NCBI GenBank assembly: GCA_019422485.1
Contig: JAHZDG010000036.1
Span: forward strand, 1 to 22,904
Reading direction: 5' to 3'
DNA from: Alistipes sp.
Lineage (GTDB): Bacteria > Bacteroidota > Bacteroidia > Bacteroidales > Rikenellaceae
DNA: 22,904 nt
Shown: positions 14,688 to 22,707 of the stretch, in pieces
How the letters are laid out: each line of letters opens with the position of its first letter
How positions within the stretch are numbered: the stretch's first letter is position 1
Notes under the pieces: generated by a model
Database searches by the model: none
The model's input: the letters and a program-made list of their open reading frames with translations, nothing else
What the model was told of the DNA's origin: nothing
Translations under genes and position numbers: made by a program

Positions 14688-15899
14688 ATGTTAGGCATTT
14701 TAGTCGTAGACGGAGAACGCAGCTTCCGCAATAGTCTAAAGGAGCGTCTTGAGTATGAGGGGTTTGTAGTCGACACGGCAGAGACCGGAGATGAAGCAGC
14801 GTCGAAGATCGACCACAAGCCGTTCAACGTGGTGATATGCGACATGATGATCCAGAACTGTGATGCCTACGATCTGCTAGCCAAAGCCCACGCCAAGATA
14901 CCCCTGCTGCCTTTCATCATGTTGTCCAACCTGAAGAGTGTGGATTCGGCGGTCAACATCATGCGCCACGGGGCTTATGACTACCTTCCCAAACCGATCG
15001 ATCTCAATAAACTATTGGCCTCCATCCGGGAAACCCAGGCGGCCAAAGAGGAGATCCGTGAAAAAATCCAACCCGTTTTAGAGACACCTTCTTCACCGAT
15101 AGGGGTTCCGGTTCCAACCCCCAAGATCGCCGCTACGAATCACACCGAAATCATCGGGCAATCCCAGGCCATTGAACATGTCAAGCGGTTGATCGGGAAA
15201 ATTGCCCCCTCGGATGCCCGGGTGCTGATTTTAGGCGCCAACGGTACCGGTAAAGAGTTGGTGGCCCATGCCCTGCACGAACAGAGCCATCGATCCAAAG
15301 GGCCGTTCATTGAGGTCAACTGTGCCGCCATTCCTTCGGAGCTGATTGAAAGCGAGCTGTTCGGCCACGAAAAAGGAGCCTTTACATCGGCCATCCGCCA
15401 ACGTAAAGGGAAATTCGAACAGGCCGACGGAGGCACCTTGTTTTTGGACGAAATCGGCGATATGAGTCTTTCGGCTCAGGCCAAGGTGTTGAGAGCGCTT
15501 CAGGAACACCGCATCACCCGGGTCGGCAGCGACAAAGACATCGACATCAACGTCCGGGTCATCGCCGCCACGAACAAAAATCTGCAACAGGAGATCGCCG
15601 CCGGCCATTTCCGGGAAGACCTTTACCATCGACTCAGCGTCATCATCATCCGGGTGCCGGCCCTCAAGGACCGGATCGACGACATTCCGGTACTGATCGA
15701 CTATTTCATCCGCCAGATCTGTGCGGAATACCGCATTTCCCCCAAAGCCATCGACCCGTCAGCCGTAGAAGCCCTGATGAAACTGGAATGGACCGGCAAC
15801 ATCCGCGAATTGCGCAATGTGGTCGAACGCCTGGTCATTCTCAGCGGCGATACAATCGGCATGGAAGAGGTGGAAGCCTATGCCTTGGGCGTTTCTTAA
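14688..15899 (+). CDS. Response regulator with AAA+ (sigma-54-interaction type) domain, no DNA-binding domain
   Basis: With the ATG at 14688 (403 residues) the protein starts at the first receiver strand, GILVVDGERSF. Receiver: Asp52 in VVICDMM is the expected phosphate acceptor, Ser80 sits where Thr is usual, and Lys102 stands in YLPKPID. The first acidic pair reads VDGE rather than VDDE. A linker of about 45 residues follows, then the AAA+ domain: Walker A GANGTGKE (183-190), GHEKGAFTSA (226-235), Walker B GGTLFLDEIGD (248-258), arginine-finger region FREDLYHRL (308-316) and sensor II WTGNIREL (368-375). The chain ends about 30 residues later (EEVEAYALGVS), with no Fis-type helix-turn-helix. 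Sigma-54 activators normally have GAFTGA and a DNA-binding tail, so action in solution or a role other than sigma-54 activation is possible. No histidine kinase is next to it. An in-frame ATG at 14637 would add 17 residues. Confidence 0.9.
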   Translation: MLGILVVDGERSFRNSLKERLEYEGFVVDTAETGDEAASKIDHKPFNVVICDMMIQNCDAYDLLAKAHAKIPLLPFIMLSNLKSVDSAVNIMRHGAYDYLPKPIDLNKLLASIRETQAAKEEIREKIQPVLETPSSPIGVPVPTPKIAATNHTEIIGQSQAIEHVKRLIGKIAPSDARVLILGANGTGKELVAHALHEQSHRSKGPFIEVNCAAIPSELIESELFGHEKGAFTSAIRQRKGKFEQADGGTLFLDEIGDMSLSAQAKVLRALQEHRITRVGSDKDIDINVRVIAATNKNLQQEIAAGHFREDLYHRLSVIIIRVPALKDRIDDIPVLIDYFIRQICAEYRISPKAIDPSAVEALMKLEWTGNIRELRNVVERLVILSGDTIGMEEVEAYALGVS

Positions 15900-15924
15900 A
15901 CGAATTGACCTCCCTCCCCACATA

Positions 15925-15958
15925 AAAACGGGCGAATCATTGTTGATTCGCCCGTTTT
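15925..15958. terminator. Strong bidirectional intrinsic terminator
   Basis: A perfect 15-bp stem (AAAACGGGCGAATCA / TGATTCGCCCGTTTT) with loop TTGT. On either strand it has a preceding A tract and a following T tract. It lies 25 bases after the response regulator stop on the + strand and about 130 bases after the nrdJ stop on the - strand, so it can end both convergent transcripts. The bases 15959-16086 hold no other feature I can support. Confidence 0.88.
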
Positions 15959-16086
15959 CCTCACAATAACTATTTATGAAAGGCGGTCCTGTAACGGCAC
16001 CGTTTGATGCTTGAAGGTCATCGCCAAGGAGAACGTTCCGGTCTTAAGGCGTAAAAAATTCTCCTCCGCGTCCTGCCGCCGGTTTT

Positions 16087-18654
16087 TTATCCGCACTTGG
16101 AATAGCCGCAGCTCATGCACACAGGACAGCTGTTCTGGTAAACCAAGGTTTCCTGACCGCAGTTGGGGCATTTTTCCTTGGCTTTGGTTCCGTTGGCAAT
16201 GTACTGTTTCAATGCACGTGCCACCCCGTTTTTCCAGGTGTTGATACTTTGGCTGTTCAGATGCAACGATTCGATCAGCGTCACCACATCCAGAATCGGC
16301 ATCCCGTTCCGTAACACACCCGAGATCAGTTTGGCGTAATTCCAGAACTCTTCGTCGAACAAACGCGAGATTCCGCCGATGGTGTTCGTATAACCGTATT
16401 TGTCGGTATACTGGAAGTCGTAGCGCTTATTGCCTTCGGCATCTTTCACCTTGATGATCACCCCTTTGTTCACTTTCCGGGGGATAAACATCGCGTCTTC
16501 TTCCAGTTTCCCGGTGAAGATTTCATAAGGCCGGTCGTTGTAAATCCCTACAAAGGCGATCCAGCTGTCTTCCCCGTTCTTGAAGCGTACGATATCGGCA
16601 GCCAGTTCGATGGGGCGTTTCAAAGGCGGTTTGTACTCTCCATTGCCCGAAGCGTTTTCCTTTTCTTTCTTCTTTTCGACCAGCACACCGGCACGCGAAC
16701 CGTCCCGATAAACGGTCACCCCTTTGCAACCCGATTCCCAGGCAGCCCGATAAACCTGACCGACCAGTTCTTCAGTTACATCGTTGGGCAGATTGACCGT
16801 CACCGAAATCGAGTGGTCTACCCATTTCTGAATGGCCCCCTGCATCTTCACCTTGCTGACCCAGTCGATATCGTTGGCCGTCGCTTTGTAATAGGGTGAT
16901 TTTTCCACCAGGGCATCCAGTTCTTCCTGCGTCATGTTCTTCACCTGATCCAGATCATAGCCCTGTACGGACAGATAGGTCAGGAACTTGTGGTGAAACA
17001 CGTTATATTCTTCCCAAGAGTCGCCCACCTCGTCCACAAAGGTCACTTTCACATCTTTGTCGCTGGGGTTCACTTTCCGACGACGCATGTAGTAGGGACG
17101 GAAGACGGGTTCGATCCCCGAAGTGGTTTGCGACATCAGGCTGGTGGTTCCGGTCGGAGCGATCGTCAACAGAGCGATGTTTCGACGACCTTTCTGCACC
17201 ATTTCTTCATACAAGGCCGGATCGGCTTCCCGGATACGGGCGATCATCGGGTTGTTGGACTCTTTTTCGGCCGAGTAGATCGGGAAGGCACCGCGCTGTT
17301 CCGCCATCTTCACCGAAGCCCGATAGGCTTCCAGAGCCAGCGTTTTCTGAATCTGCACGGCAAAATCAATGGCTTCTTCCGAACCGTAACGCAGACCCAA
17401 GGCAGCCAGCATATCTCCTTCCGCCGTAATACCGAGACCCGTACGACGTCCCTGCAAAGCCTTGGTACGGATCTTTTCCCAAAGCTGATGCTCTACGCGA
17501 CGAATATCTTCGTCTTCGGGGTCGCCATCGATCTTTTCGATGATGGCCTGTACTTTTTCCAGTTCCAGGTCGATGATATCGTCCATGATGCGCATGGCGT
17601 ATCCGACGTGCTTCTTGAATTTATCGAAATTGAAGCTGGCGTTGCGGGTGAACGGCGCTTCGACATAGCTGTACAGATTGATGGCCAACAGACGGCAGCT
17701 GTCGTAAGGACACAACGGAATCTCGCCGCAGGGATTGGTCGACACCGTACGGAACCCTTCGTCGGCATAGCAATCCGGCACCGATTCCCGGATCACCGTA
17801 TCCCAGAACAACACCCCGGGTTCGGCCGATTTCCAGGCATTGTGAATAATCTTGTCCCACAATGCACGGGCATCAATATCTTTCTCATATTTGGGATGAT
17901 CCGAGTCGATCGGGAACTGCTGGTGATATTTTTTCCCGGCCATGGCGGCTTTCATAAATTCGTCGTCGATCTTGATCGAGACGTTGGCGCCGGTCACCTT
18001 CCCGGTTTCGACTTTGGCGTCGATGAAGTTTTCGGCGTCGGGATGTTTGATCGACAGCGACAACATCAAGGCGCCACGACGACCGTCCTGAGCCACTTCA
18101 CGCGTCGAATTCGAGTAACGTTCCATGAACGGCACAATCCCCGTCGAGGTCAAAGCACTGTTGAGCACCGGTGAACCCGTCGGACGGATGTGCGAAAGGT
18201 CATGTCCTACGCCGCCGCGGCGTTTCATCAACTGCACCTGTTCTTCGTCGATACGAATGATGCCGCCGTAAGAGTCGGCCGGATGACGATGTCCGATGAC
18301 AAAACAGTTGGACAACGAGGCGATCTGCAAATTATTCCCGATCCCGGTCATCGGACCTCCCTGAGGAATCAGATAGCGGAAATTTTTCAGCAAATCATAC
18401 ACCTGCGGCGCATCCATAGGGTCAGGATACTGGCTTTCGATGCGAGCGATTTCATGAGCGATTCGCCAATGCATCTGGTCGGGCGACTTTTCATAGATCT
18501 TCCCGAAAGAGTCCTTGAGCGCATACTTGCTCACCCAAACCGTAGCAGCCAATTCATCTCCCTGGAAATACTCCTTGGCTTCGGCTACCGCCTCAGCATA
18601 AGGATACTCTTTTAGCGGGGCGGACGATTGTTTGTTTTCTTTTTCGTTCGACAT
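16087..18654 (-). CDS. nrdJ: Adenosylcobalamin-dependent (class II) ribonucleoside-diphosphate reductase
   Basis: Makes deoxyribonucleotides with a thiyl radical generated from coenzyme B12, without a separate radical subunit or oxygen. The protein has 855 residues. IASLSNCFVI (Cys117) and STNPCGEIPLCPYDSC (Cys309, Glu311) supply the substrate-binding redox cysteine, radical cysteine and catalytic Glu. GITAEGDMLAALGL (about 408-421) and APTGTTSLMSQTTSG (about 499-513) are the other active-site blocks. The C-terminus is a cysteine-rich zinc-ribbon-like tail (CPNCGQE ... CPVCMSCGYSKCG), as expected to recycle the active-site disulfide. The start ATG is followed by a Lys/Glu-rich piece. It lies 16 bases after the propeller glycosidase-like gene. 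No B12-box riboswitch is seen upstream. Confidence 0.95.
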   Translation of the reverse strand: MSNEKENKQSSAPLKEYPYAEAVAEAKEYFQGDELAATVWVSKYALKDSFGKIYEKSPDQMHWRIAHEIARIESQYPDPMDAPQVYDLLKNFRYLIPQGGPMTGIGNNLQIASLSNCFVIGHRHPADSYGGIIRIDEEQVQLMKRRGGVGHDLSHIRPTGSPVLNSALTSTGIVPFMERYSNSTREVAQDGRRGALMLSLSIKHPDAENFIDAKVETGKVTGANVSIKIDDEFMKAAMAGKKYHQQFPIDSDHPKYEKDIDARALWDKIIHNAWKSAEPGVLFWDTVIRESVPDCYADEGFRTVSTNPCGEIPLCPYDSCRLLAINLYSYVEAPFTRNASFNFDKFKKHVGYAMRIMDDIIDLELEKVQAIIEKIDGDPEDEDIRRVEHQLWEKIRTKALQGRRTGLGITAEGDMLAALGLRYGSEEAIDFAVQIQKTLALEAYRASVKMAEQRGAFPIYSAEKESNNPMIARIREADPALYEEMVQKGRRNIALLTIAPTGTTSLMSQTTSGIEPVFRPYYMRRRKVNPSDKDVKVTFVDEVGDSWEEYNVFHHKFLTYLSVQGYDLDQVKNMTQEELDALVEKSPYYKATANDIDWVSKVKMQGAIQKWVDHSISVTVNLPNDVTEELVGQVYRAAWESGCKGVTVYRDGSRAGVLVEKKKEKENASGNGEYKPPLKRPIELAADIVRFKNGEDSWIAFVGIYNDRPYEIFTGKLEEDAMFIPRKVNKGVIIKVKDAEGNKRYDFQYTDKYGYTNTIGGISRLFDEEFWNYAKLISGVLRNGMPILDVVTLIESLHLNSQSINTWKNGVARALKQYIANGTKAKEKCPNCGQETLVYQNSCPVCMSCGYSKCG

Positions 18655-18670
18655 AACCTTGATGATGTTA

Positions 18671-19753
18671 TTATTTGACAGGAGGATTCAGCGGCAGTGA
18701 CAGCCAGGCCAAATTGATCCCGCGACCCATATGACCGTAATTCTCACCCGGAGCCCCGTCATACAGGATGGCCAACGAATCGCCTACTCGGATCACAGAG
18801 GGCATGCCGATCGCCCCTTTCACCTGGCGGGTATTCTGGCAATCAATCACAATCGCTTTATCTTCCGTATTCCAATGTTTCAAATCTTTGGTCCAATAGA
18901 CCCAAATGGCATCGGTGTATTCCCCCCGGTCGGGATGGATACCGATATGGTTGGTAAACAGAAACCATGTCTGATTACTGGGTTCGTAATAGAGCGAGGT
19001 ATTTTCGCACTGTTCCGTGGCCGGGAAAATGGGCTGCGGATCAACCTGCCACTTTCCGTCCAGGTCGCGGGTACGGGCAATCCCCACCGTACGACCCAGT
19101 TTTTGAGGGGCGGTATAGGCAGCTGCCCCGAAAAACATCAGGTACTCGCCATCCTGTTCGACCACATCGCCCGGGCTGGCCGTATCGCTGTAATAGGTCC
19201 CCGGCTCGTTGACAAAGGGGATGACGTCATACCGTTTCCGCCACGGTCCGGCCGGATGATCGGCCTCGGCCTTCAGCGTCACATACGGCACCGAAGGAAT
19301 GCGTTCGGGAGCCGGCGTACAAAAGCGGGTTCCCACGTAGAACATATGCCATTTCCCGTCAGCAAAGAACAGCCAGGGGGAGGAGGCCGATTTGGAATCG
19401 GGCTGATTTTCATCGCCCAGGGTCAACTGCAAGCCCTGTTTGGTCCAGTGGCGCAGATCCCGGCTGGTCGCCAGACAGGACAACCATCCGTCTTTGCCGG
19501 CGCCGTCATAGTGGAGATAGTACACCCCCTGATATTCGACCACCACCGCTTCCCGGGCGCCATAGGTATCGCAACTGTCCGGACCCGTCCCGCAGGGCAG
19601 AACCAGGCCTTCATCCCGGGCATCCATCCGCAGAACGGCCTGTGAACGTCCGTCCACATATCGCTCGGGGGCCCGATACACCTTGTCTGCCTCCTGTGCA
19701 GACAGGCTGACGGTTCCGAAAAGCATTCCTATGACCCACCCTTTGAGGTTCAT
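18671..19753 (-). CDS. Secreted five-bladed beta-propeller glycosidase-like protein
   Basis: A 360-residue protein with a Sec signal (MNLKGWVIGMLFGTVSLSAQ, cleaved near LSA). The rest has the repeated short-strand pattern of GH43/GH32-type five-bladed propellers: VVVEYQGVYYLHYDGAGKDG (about 70-89), ATSRDLRHWTKQGL (about 96-109), SASSPWLFFADGKWHMFYVG (about 122-141), SPGDVVEQDGEYLMFFGAA (about 193-211), ARTRDLDGKWQVDP, YYEPSNQTWFLFTNHIG and YWTKDLKHWNTED. The DLRHW/DLKHW strand ends are typical of blade edges. Acidic residues at several blade tips could be catalytic, but I cannot assign the family, and GH117-, GH130- or GH43-like enzymes remain open. The protein is probably periplasmic. No SusC/SusD or other carbohydrate genes are adjacent, so the substrate is unknown. 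Confidence 0.78.
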   Translation of the reverse strand: MNLKGWVIGMLFGTVSLSAQEADKVYRAPERYVDGRSQAVLRMDARDEGLVLPCGTGPDSCDTYGAREAVVVEYQGVYYLHYDGAGKDGWLSCLATSRDLRHWTKQGLQLTLGDENQPDSKSASSPWLFFADGKWHMFYVGTRFCTPAPERIPSVPYVTLKAEADHPAGPWRKRYDVIPFVNEPGTYYSDTASPGDVVEQDGEYLMFFGAAAYTAPQKLGRTVGIARTRDLDGKWQVDPQPIFPATEQCENTSLYYEPSNQTWFLFTNHIGIHPDRGEYTDAIWVYWTKDLKHWNTEDKAIVIDCQNTRQVKGAIGMPSVIRVGDSLAILYDGAPGENYGHMGRGINLAWLSLPLNPPVK

Positions 19754-19847
19754 GATCGTTTCTTCTTAGGGGCGAAAAAAGTGCTGAACGACTATTATGG
19801 CCGTCCGCAACTTCTCCCACACGCTATTTGTTTTATTTCGTTATGAT

Positions 19848-19882
19848 CGTTCCCGGCCCTGCGTTCGAGACACACCGGAACG
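19848..19882. repeat. Inverted repeat in the leader of the propeller-nrdJ pair
   Basis: CGTTCCCGG (19848-19856) pairs with CCGGAACG (19875-19882), with one extra C in the left arm and an 18-base loop. It lies in the 224-base gap between folB and the propeller gene, about 95-130 bases upstream of the latter's ATG. No T tract follows on the - strand. It could be a leader structure or chance, and I see nothing else in the gap. Confidence 0.3.
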
Positions 19883-19977
19883 AATCGGTTTTTCCTTCAC
19901 AAGAATACGAACTATCGGTCTGAAGTGAAAGTGTTCGCAGTGAATATTATCAACGTTTAATTAACAAACTCAAAGCT

Positions 19978-20334
19978 TTAACGCTCAGAGGTTACCGACA
20001 CCTGTTCGATTTTCCCTCCCAAAGGAGGAGCCAGCTTCGAAACCTTCACTTTCACATGCTCACATTGCGGAAAAGCCGCATAGATGGCATCGATGATCCG
20101 GGCACACACATGTTCCAGAATGTGCGACGGGATATCCATCTGTTCGCGTACGATTTCGAACACCCGCAGATAATTGATCGTATCGGACACCTGATCGCTG
20201 GCGGCAGCCTGAGAAAGATCGGCCGCAATGGTCACATTCACCCGAAAGCGGTTGCCTACGACCTGTTCCAGGGGGTAGCAGCCGTGACATGCCCGAAACT
20301 CCATGTTTTCCAGTTCGATCACTGACAAAGCCAT
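19978..20334 (-). CDS. folB: Dihydroneopterin aldolase
   Basis: Splits 7,8-dihydroneopterin into 6-hydroxymethyl-7,8-dihydropterin and glycolaldehyde, the step just before FolK. The 118-residue form begins at the ATG at 20334 with MALSVIELENMEFRACHGCY, which fits the family start; an ATG at 20358 would add MEIKSSLR. FRACHGCYPLEQ holds the conserved His-Gly and Glu23, DTINYLRVFEIV the Tyr55 region, HILEHVCARI the helix before the last strands, and VSKLAPPLGG the catalytic Lys100. The length is normal. It is on the strand opposite to folK, far apart, so the two are not cotranscribed. Confidence 0.95.
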   Translation of the reverse strand: MALSVIELENMEFRACHGCYPLEQVVGNRFRVNVTIAADLSQAAASDQVSDTINYLRVFEIVREQMDIPSHILEHVCARIIDAIYAAFPQCEHVKVKVSKLAPPLGGKIEQVSVTSER

Positions 20335-20637
20335 GCGTAATGAAGATTTAATTTCCATACAAAGAAAGCCATTATCCCTCTTGCATAGGCTCTCTTTTCC
20401 GAGAAGTTATTGACATTTTTTCAGCAGTTTTCCCCTCCTTTTTCCAGCGGCTTCTGCCACAAACACTTATTGAGGAGGGAATCTTTCCGACCTGGCGACA
20501 AACAGCCACAACCCTCCTTAGACAGGCATTAAACACCTGTCTATAAGACAATTAAAATTTTCACTGAAAACGAACTGTCTGACAATCACTCCTGATGAGC
20601 GAAGAAAACCCGTTCATCATCCGCCCGGAAAGGACGA
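20335..20637. other. Non-coding region between uvrC and folB with CTGTCT inverted repeats
   Basis: No gene is supported in these roughly 300 bases. They hold an 8-bp inverted repeat (TAGACAGG at 20519-20526, CCTGTCTA at 20536-20543), a second AGGAGGG/CCCTCCT pairing (20473-20479, 20512-20518), and a near-repeat of CTGTCT-GACAAT (20537-20552 with an ATAA insert, and 20575-20586). A frame that starts in the region on the + strand is antisense to uvrC and was judged a shadow. The region is upstream of folB and downstream of uvrC, so it may hold the folB promoter and the uvrC transcript end. No strong -7 box or T-tract terminator is clear. Confidence 0.6.
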
Positions 20638-22557
20638 TCACTCCGTACGTTGCCGCTGGTTCGAAGACACCGCCTCATCGGAAGAGTCCGCCGTGGTTTG
20701 AGCTGAAGGATTTTTTTCTCCCCCTGAGGAGGCCGAAGCGGCGAAATAGCGGACAACCTCCGCCGCCCGATGAGCCCCGATCAGCTCGGCCAACTCTTCG
20801 GCCGGCACCTGACGGATGCGCGAGAGGGTATGATAACGCTTGAGCAGTTTTTCGACCGACCGGCTGCCCAAGGAAGGAATATTTTCCAGTTCGCTTTTAA
20901 TAAAGGTCAAGGAACGTTTCTGACGGTGGAACGTAATCCCGAAACGGTGCGCCTCGTCCCGGATATGCATCAGTACCTTGAGGGCTTCGCTGTTACGGTC
21001 GATATAATAGGGAAGCGGATCGTGCGGGAAATAGACCTCCTCGATGCGTTTGGCCAACCCCACAATGGCAATGCGCTGTTCCAACCCCAGCCGCCGCAAT
21101 ACCTCATAGGCAAAATGCAGCTGTCCTTTCCCTCCATCGACCACAATCAGTTGAGGCAGTTCAGCCCCTTCCGCCAACAATCGGCTGTAACGCCGCGTAA
21201 CGATCTCTTCCATGGAGGCAAAGTCATTGGCTCCGATCACCGTTTTGACATTGAAATGACGATATTCCTTTTTCGAGGGACGGGCATCCCGAAAGACCAC
21301 ACACGAAGCCACCGGATTGGTTCCCTGCAGGTTGGAGTTATCGAAACACTCGATATGCCGGGGCAATTCTTTCAAGTGCAGCTCCTTCTGCAAGGTGGCC
21401 AGCACACGGTCGGTATGTCGGGCCGGGTCTTTGATTTCGATCTGTTTGAGCTTTTCGAGGCGGTATACCCGGCAGTTGCGTTCGGAAAGCTCCAGCAGCC
21501 GCAACTTGTCGCCTCGCTTGGGAACCGTAAAGGTCACCCCCTCGAACAGCTCTTCCTGAGGCTCGAACGGAACGATCACCTCCCGAGAGAGTCGGGTTCC
21601 GACACGATCCCGGATACGTCCTATGGCATAGGTCAATACATCGCGCGGTTCGTCTTCCAGCCCCGGTTTTAGCTCCACGGTAAAGGAATTGACCACCGCC
21701 CCTTCGACAATGCGCATGAAGTTACAGAAAGCCACTCCTTCGTCGACCACCAGCGAAAAGACATCCAGATTGGTCAGCGTATTGCTCACCACCACCGATT
21801 TACTCTGATACTGCGCCAGGATCTCGATCTTTTTCTTATAACGGGCCGCCTCTTCAAAGTGGAGCCGGGCCGCCGCCTCTTCCATCTGCTTCTGCAGGTA
21901 TTCCCGCGTGGCCCGTGTATCGCCTTTGAGCAGCGCAGCCGCCATCCCAATACTTTCCCGGTACTCTTCTTCGGTTTGGTTTCCCACACAGGGGCCCTTG
22001 CAGTTGCCGATGTGGTACTCCAGACAGACACTGTAACGCCCTTTGGCGATCGCCTCCGGCGAGAGGTTGAGCGAGCAGGTCCGCAACGTATAGAGGCTGC
22101 GCAAGGTCTCCAGCACCGACTTCTGCACATATACCGAGGCATAGGGGCCGAAATATTGCGAACCGTCGCGTTCCCGACGCCGGGTAGAAACCACCCGCGG
22201 GAACGGTTCGTTGCGAATCGCCACCCAGGGATAGGTCTTGTCGTCTTTCAGCAGGGTATTGTAACGAGGCTGTATGCTCTTGATCATGTTGTTTTCCAAC
22301 AACAGAGCCTCGTTTTCGGTGGCCACCACTACATGACGCAGATCCTCGATCTTGCCCACCATCACCCGCACCTTGGCGCTGTGACCGGCCTTGGCCAAGA
22401 AATAGGAAGAAACCCGACGTTTGAGATTCTTCGCCTTCCCGACATAAATCACCTGTCCGTCCGCCCCCAGAAATTGATACACCCCCGGAGTATCGGGCAG
22501 CAGTGCCACTTTTTCTTTGAGTCTTTTCAACCGATCCGATGCGGATTCCGATGCCAT
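20638..22557 (-). CDS. uvrC: Excinuclease ABC subunit C
   Basis: Makes both cuts around a DNA lesion in nucleotide excision repair, recruited by UvrB. With the ATG at 22557 (a GTG 6 bases earlier is in frame) it has 639 residues. The GIY-YIG domain reads PGVYQFLGADGQVIYVGKAK (about 23-42), followed by NLKRRVSSYF and the conserved cysteine block CLEYHIGNCKGPC. The UVR motif lies in YLQKQMEEAAARLHFEEAAR. The RNase-H-like C-terminal nuclease reads IECFDNSNLQGTNPVASCVV and QLIVVDGGKGQL. Tandem HhH motifs close it: LENIPSLGSRSVEKLLKRY and ELIGAHRAAEVVRYF. A low-complexity Ser/Gln-rich tail of about 30 residues follows the HhH region. ubiX lies upstream on the same strand, 150 bases away. Confidence 0.97.
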   Translation of the reverse strand: MASESASDRLKRLKEKVALLPDTPGVYQFLGADGQVIYVGKAKNLKRRVSSYFLAKAGHSAKVRVMVGKIEDLRHVVVATENEALLLENNMIKSIQPRYNTLLKDDKTYPWVAIRNEPFPRVVSTRRRERDGSQYFGPYASVYVQKSVLETLRSLYTLRTCSLNLSPEAIAKGRYSVCLEYHIGNCKGPCVGNQTEEEYRESIGMAAALLKGDTRATREYLQKQMEEAAARLHFEEAARYKKKIEILAQYQSKSVVVSNTLTNLDVFSLVVDEGVAFCNFMRIVEGAVVNSFTVELKPGLEDEPRDVLTYAIGRIRDRVGTRLSREVIVPFEPQEELFEGVTFTVPKRGDKLRLLELSERNCRVYRLEKLKQIEIKDPARHTDRVLATLQKELHLKELPRHIECFDNSNLQGTNPVASCVVFRDARPSKKEYRHFNVKTVIGANDFASMEEIVTRRYSRLLAEGAELPQLIVVDGGKGQLHFAYEVLRRLGLEQRIAIVGLAKRIEEVYFPHDPLPYYIDRNSEALKVLMHIRDEAHRFGITFHRQKRSLTFIKSELENIPSLGSRSVEKLLKRYHTLSRIRQVPAEELAELIGAHRAAEVVRYFAASASSGGEKNPSAQTTADSSDEAVSSNQRQRTE

Positions 22558-22575
22558 AGCCACAAAATCTATCCT

Positions 22576-22617
22576 ACCGCTTCTTTTTTGAGCGGTTTTT
22601 CACCGGTAAAAATACCG
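22576..22617 (+). terminator. Two adjacent terminator-like hairpins in the ubiX-uvrC gap, oriented to the + strand
   Basis: ACCGCT (22576-22581) pairs with AGCGGT (22591-22596), and TTTT follows. CGGTA (22604-22608) pairs with TACCG (22613-22617), and AATTTT follows. Both have their T tracts on the + strand, although both flanking genes are on the - strand. On the - strand they could still be leader or attenuator structures. Confidence 0.35.
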
Positions 22618-22707
22618 AATTTTCCGTTATTTTCTACTGAATGGGCCGACAGAGAAACCTGCCTGCCGCCTACGCATCAACCCTTGCCCCCTCAACAAGT
22701 CCAGCCC

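Noticed and set aside
16990..18174. A 394-codon + strand frame antisense to nrdJ
   Set aside because: The composition (His/Phe/Arg-rich) is that of a shadow, and the opposite strand clearly encodes class II RNR.
19754..19977. Cobalamin riboswitch ahead of the propeller-nrdJ pair
   Set aside because: I looked for a B12-box-like GCCACTG and the multi-stem layout and did not find them. Only one simple inverted repeat is present.
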